A stretch of DNA of 64,000 nucleotides, from assembly GCA_009760855.2 (NCBI GenBank), contig WPIO01000271.1:62001-126000 (forward strand), read 5' to 3'. This document shows, in pieces, positions 63,491-64,000 of the stretch. The position numbers and the translations under genes are program-made. The notes under the pieces were generated by a model, which was not told where the DNA came from, searched no databases, and saw only the letters and a program-made list of their open reading frames with translations. Position 1 is the first letter of the stretch, and each line of letters opens with the position of its first letter. Source of the stretch: Cristatella mucedo (Eukaryota; Bryozoa; Phylactolaemata; Cristatellidae).

Positions 63491-64000
63491 GGTGACGATT
63501 TCCCGCCGTGCATTGGTCGATGACCCATATAGCTCGGATCTTGCGATCGGACTATACCGGCAATCGAACCAGGGCGGCGATCGGGCCGGGCCGCTGATTG
63601 GCGAGCGGACGTCGAGTGCGAAATCCACGCTGTCGTCTAGGAGCGCACGCCTCATCGACCGTTGGACGGTTCCTTTGCACCACGCCTTTCCTCTAATCCG
63701 CGATTGGGACCGACCGTCCCGGCATGCTAGTAGAAATGGCATTCAAGCGATTCGGCAGCTGCGACGACCTTCCGAGTCACTTCTCCGCGCGTTTGAGCGA
63801 GCGAGCCAACGAGTGAGTTGCCCGAGTCGCTGCGAGCGAAGCGGCGTCAAATAACGAGGCGCACTTTTAGCTCCAAACGAAAGAAAACGGAATAGCTGTC
63901 GCCACAAGGAAAGCTCTGAGCGACTAGCTCTTCGCCGCCGCCGCTAGCGGCTCACCATCCGCGCAGAGCCGATCGAAAGCGCAAATGGAGATGTTCATTT
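63491..64000. other. CpG-rich window end, unassigned
   Basis: CpG-dense sequence with a 120-codon plus frame (63492-63854) and an 84-codon minus frame. No motif was recognised. It may belong to the same GC-rich domain as the membrane-protein exon. Confidence 0.3.

Overview
This is a stretch of nuclear genome from an animal, most likely a bilaterian invertebrate; I cannot fix the phylum. The reasons are spliced protein-coding exons with GT/AG junctions and long introns, a testin-type PET-LIM gene, decayed CR1/L2-like LINEs with matching tRNA-derived SINEs, a decayed Mutator-type transposase of the kind seen in animal genomes, and very many long dinucleotide repeats. Nothing looks bacterial, plastid or viral. 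Most open frames are chance frames, simple-repeat frames or transposon remains.

The firmest gene lies on the minus strand from about 34.2 kb down to 17.1 kb. Four exons (34112-34204, 31625-31865, 24860-25099, 17080-17313) have clean splice sites and matching phases. In order they encode a testin-like N-terminal cysteine cluster, a PET domain in two halves, and LIM domain 1 running into the first residues of LIM domain 2. The start of the protein and LIM domains 2-3 were not found and may lie in unrecognised exons or outside the window.

A second gene-bearing region is the CpG-rich block at 60.56-62.3 kb. A minus-strand exon (61025-62166) encodes one transmembrane segment and a long Ala/Ser/Lys-rich tail with a PPVY motif near the C terminus. 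Just downstream on the same strand, a CpG-dense stretch with GAGC repeats and a YY1-like GCCGCCAT motif leads into a candidate short first coding exon (60649-60688). GC-rich islands at 7.4-7.9 kb and 48.5-50.2 kb could also be promoters or first exons, but no family was recognised there.

The rest is repeats. LINE-A (CR1/L2-like, 3' end near GAGTTACAGACGGAGATACAT) occurs at 15.1, 21, 35.3, 42.4, 44.9, 56.6, 59.7 and 63 kb, with one copy carrying most of the reverse transcriptase. LINE-B ends in a conserved 3' segment plus ATT/TATT units (26.1, 43.6, 54.8 kb and many short tails). SINE-1 is tRNA-derived and shares its 3' tail with LINE-B, which suggests a LINE/SINE partnership. SINE-2 is a second tRNA-derived family with an intact B box in several copies. 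A frameshifted Mutator-like transposase lies at 12.3-13.3 kb inside the region downstream of the last testin exon found. Microsatellites (GA/CT, CA/GT, AT, CAG, compound purine tracts) punctuate the whole window.
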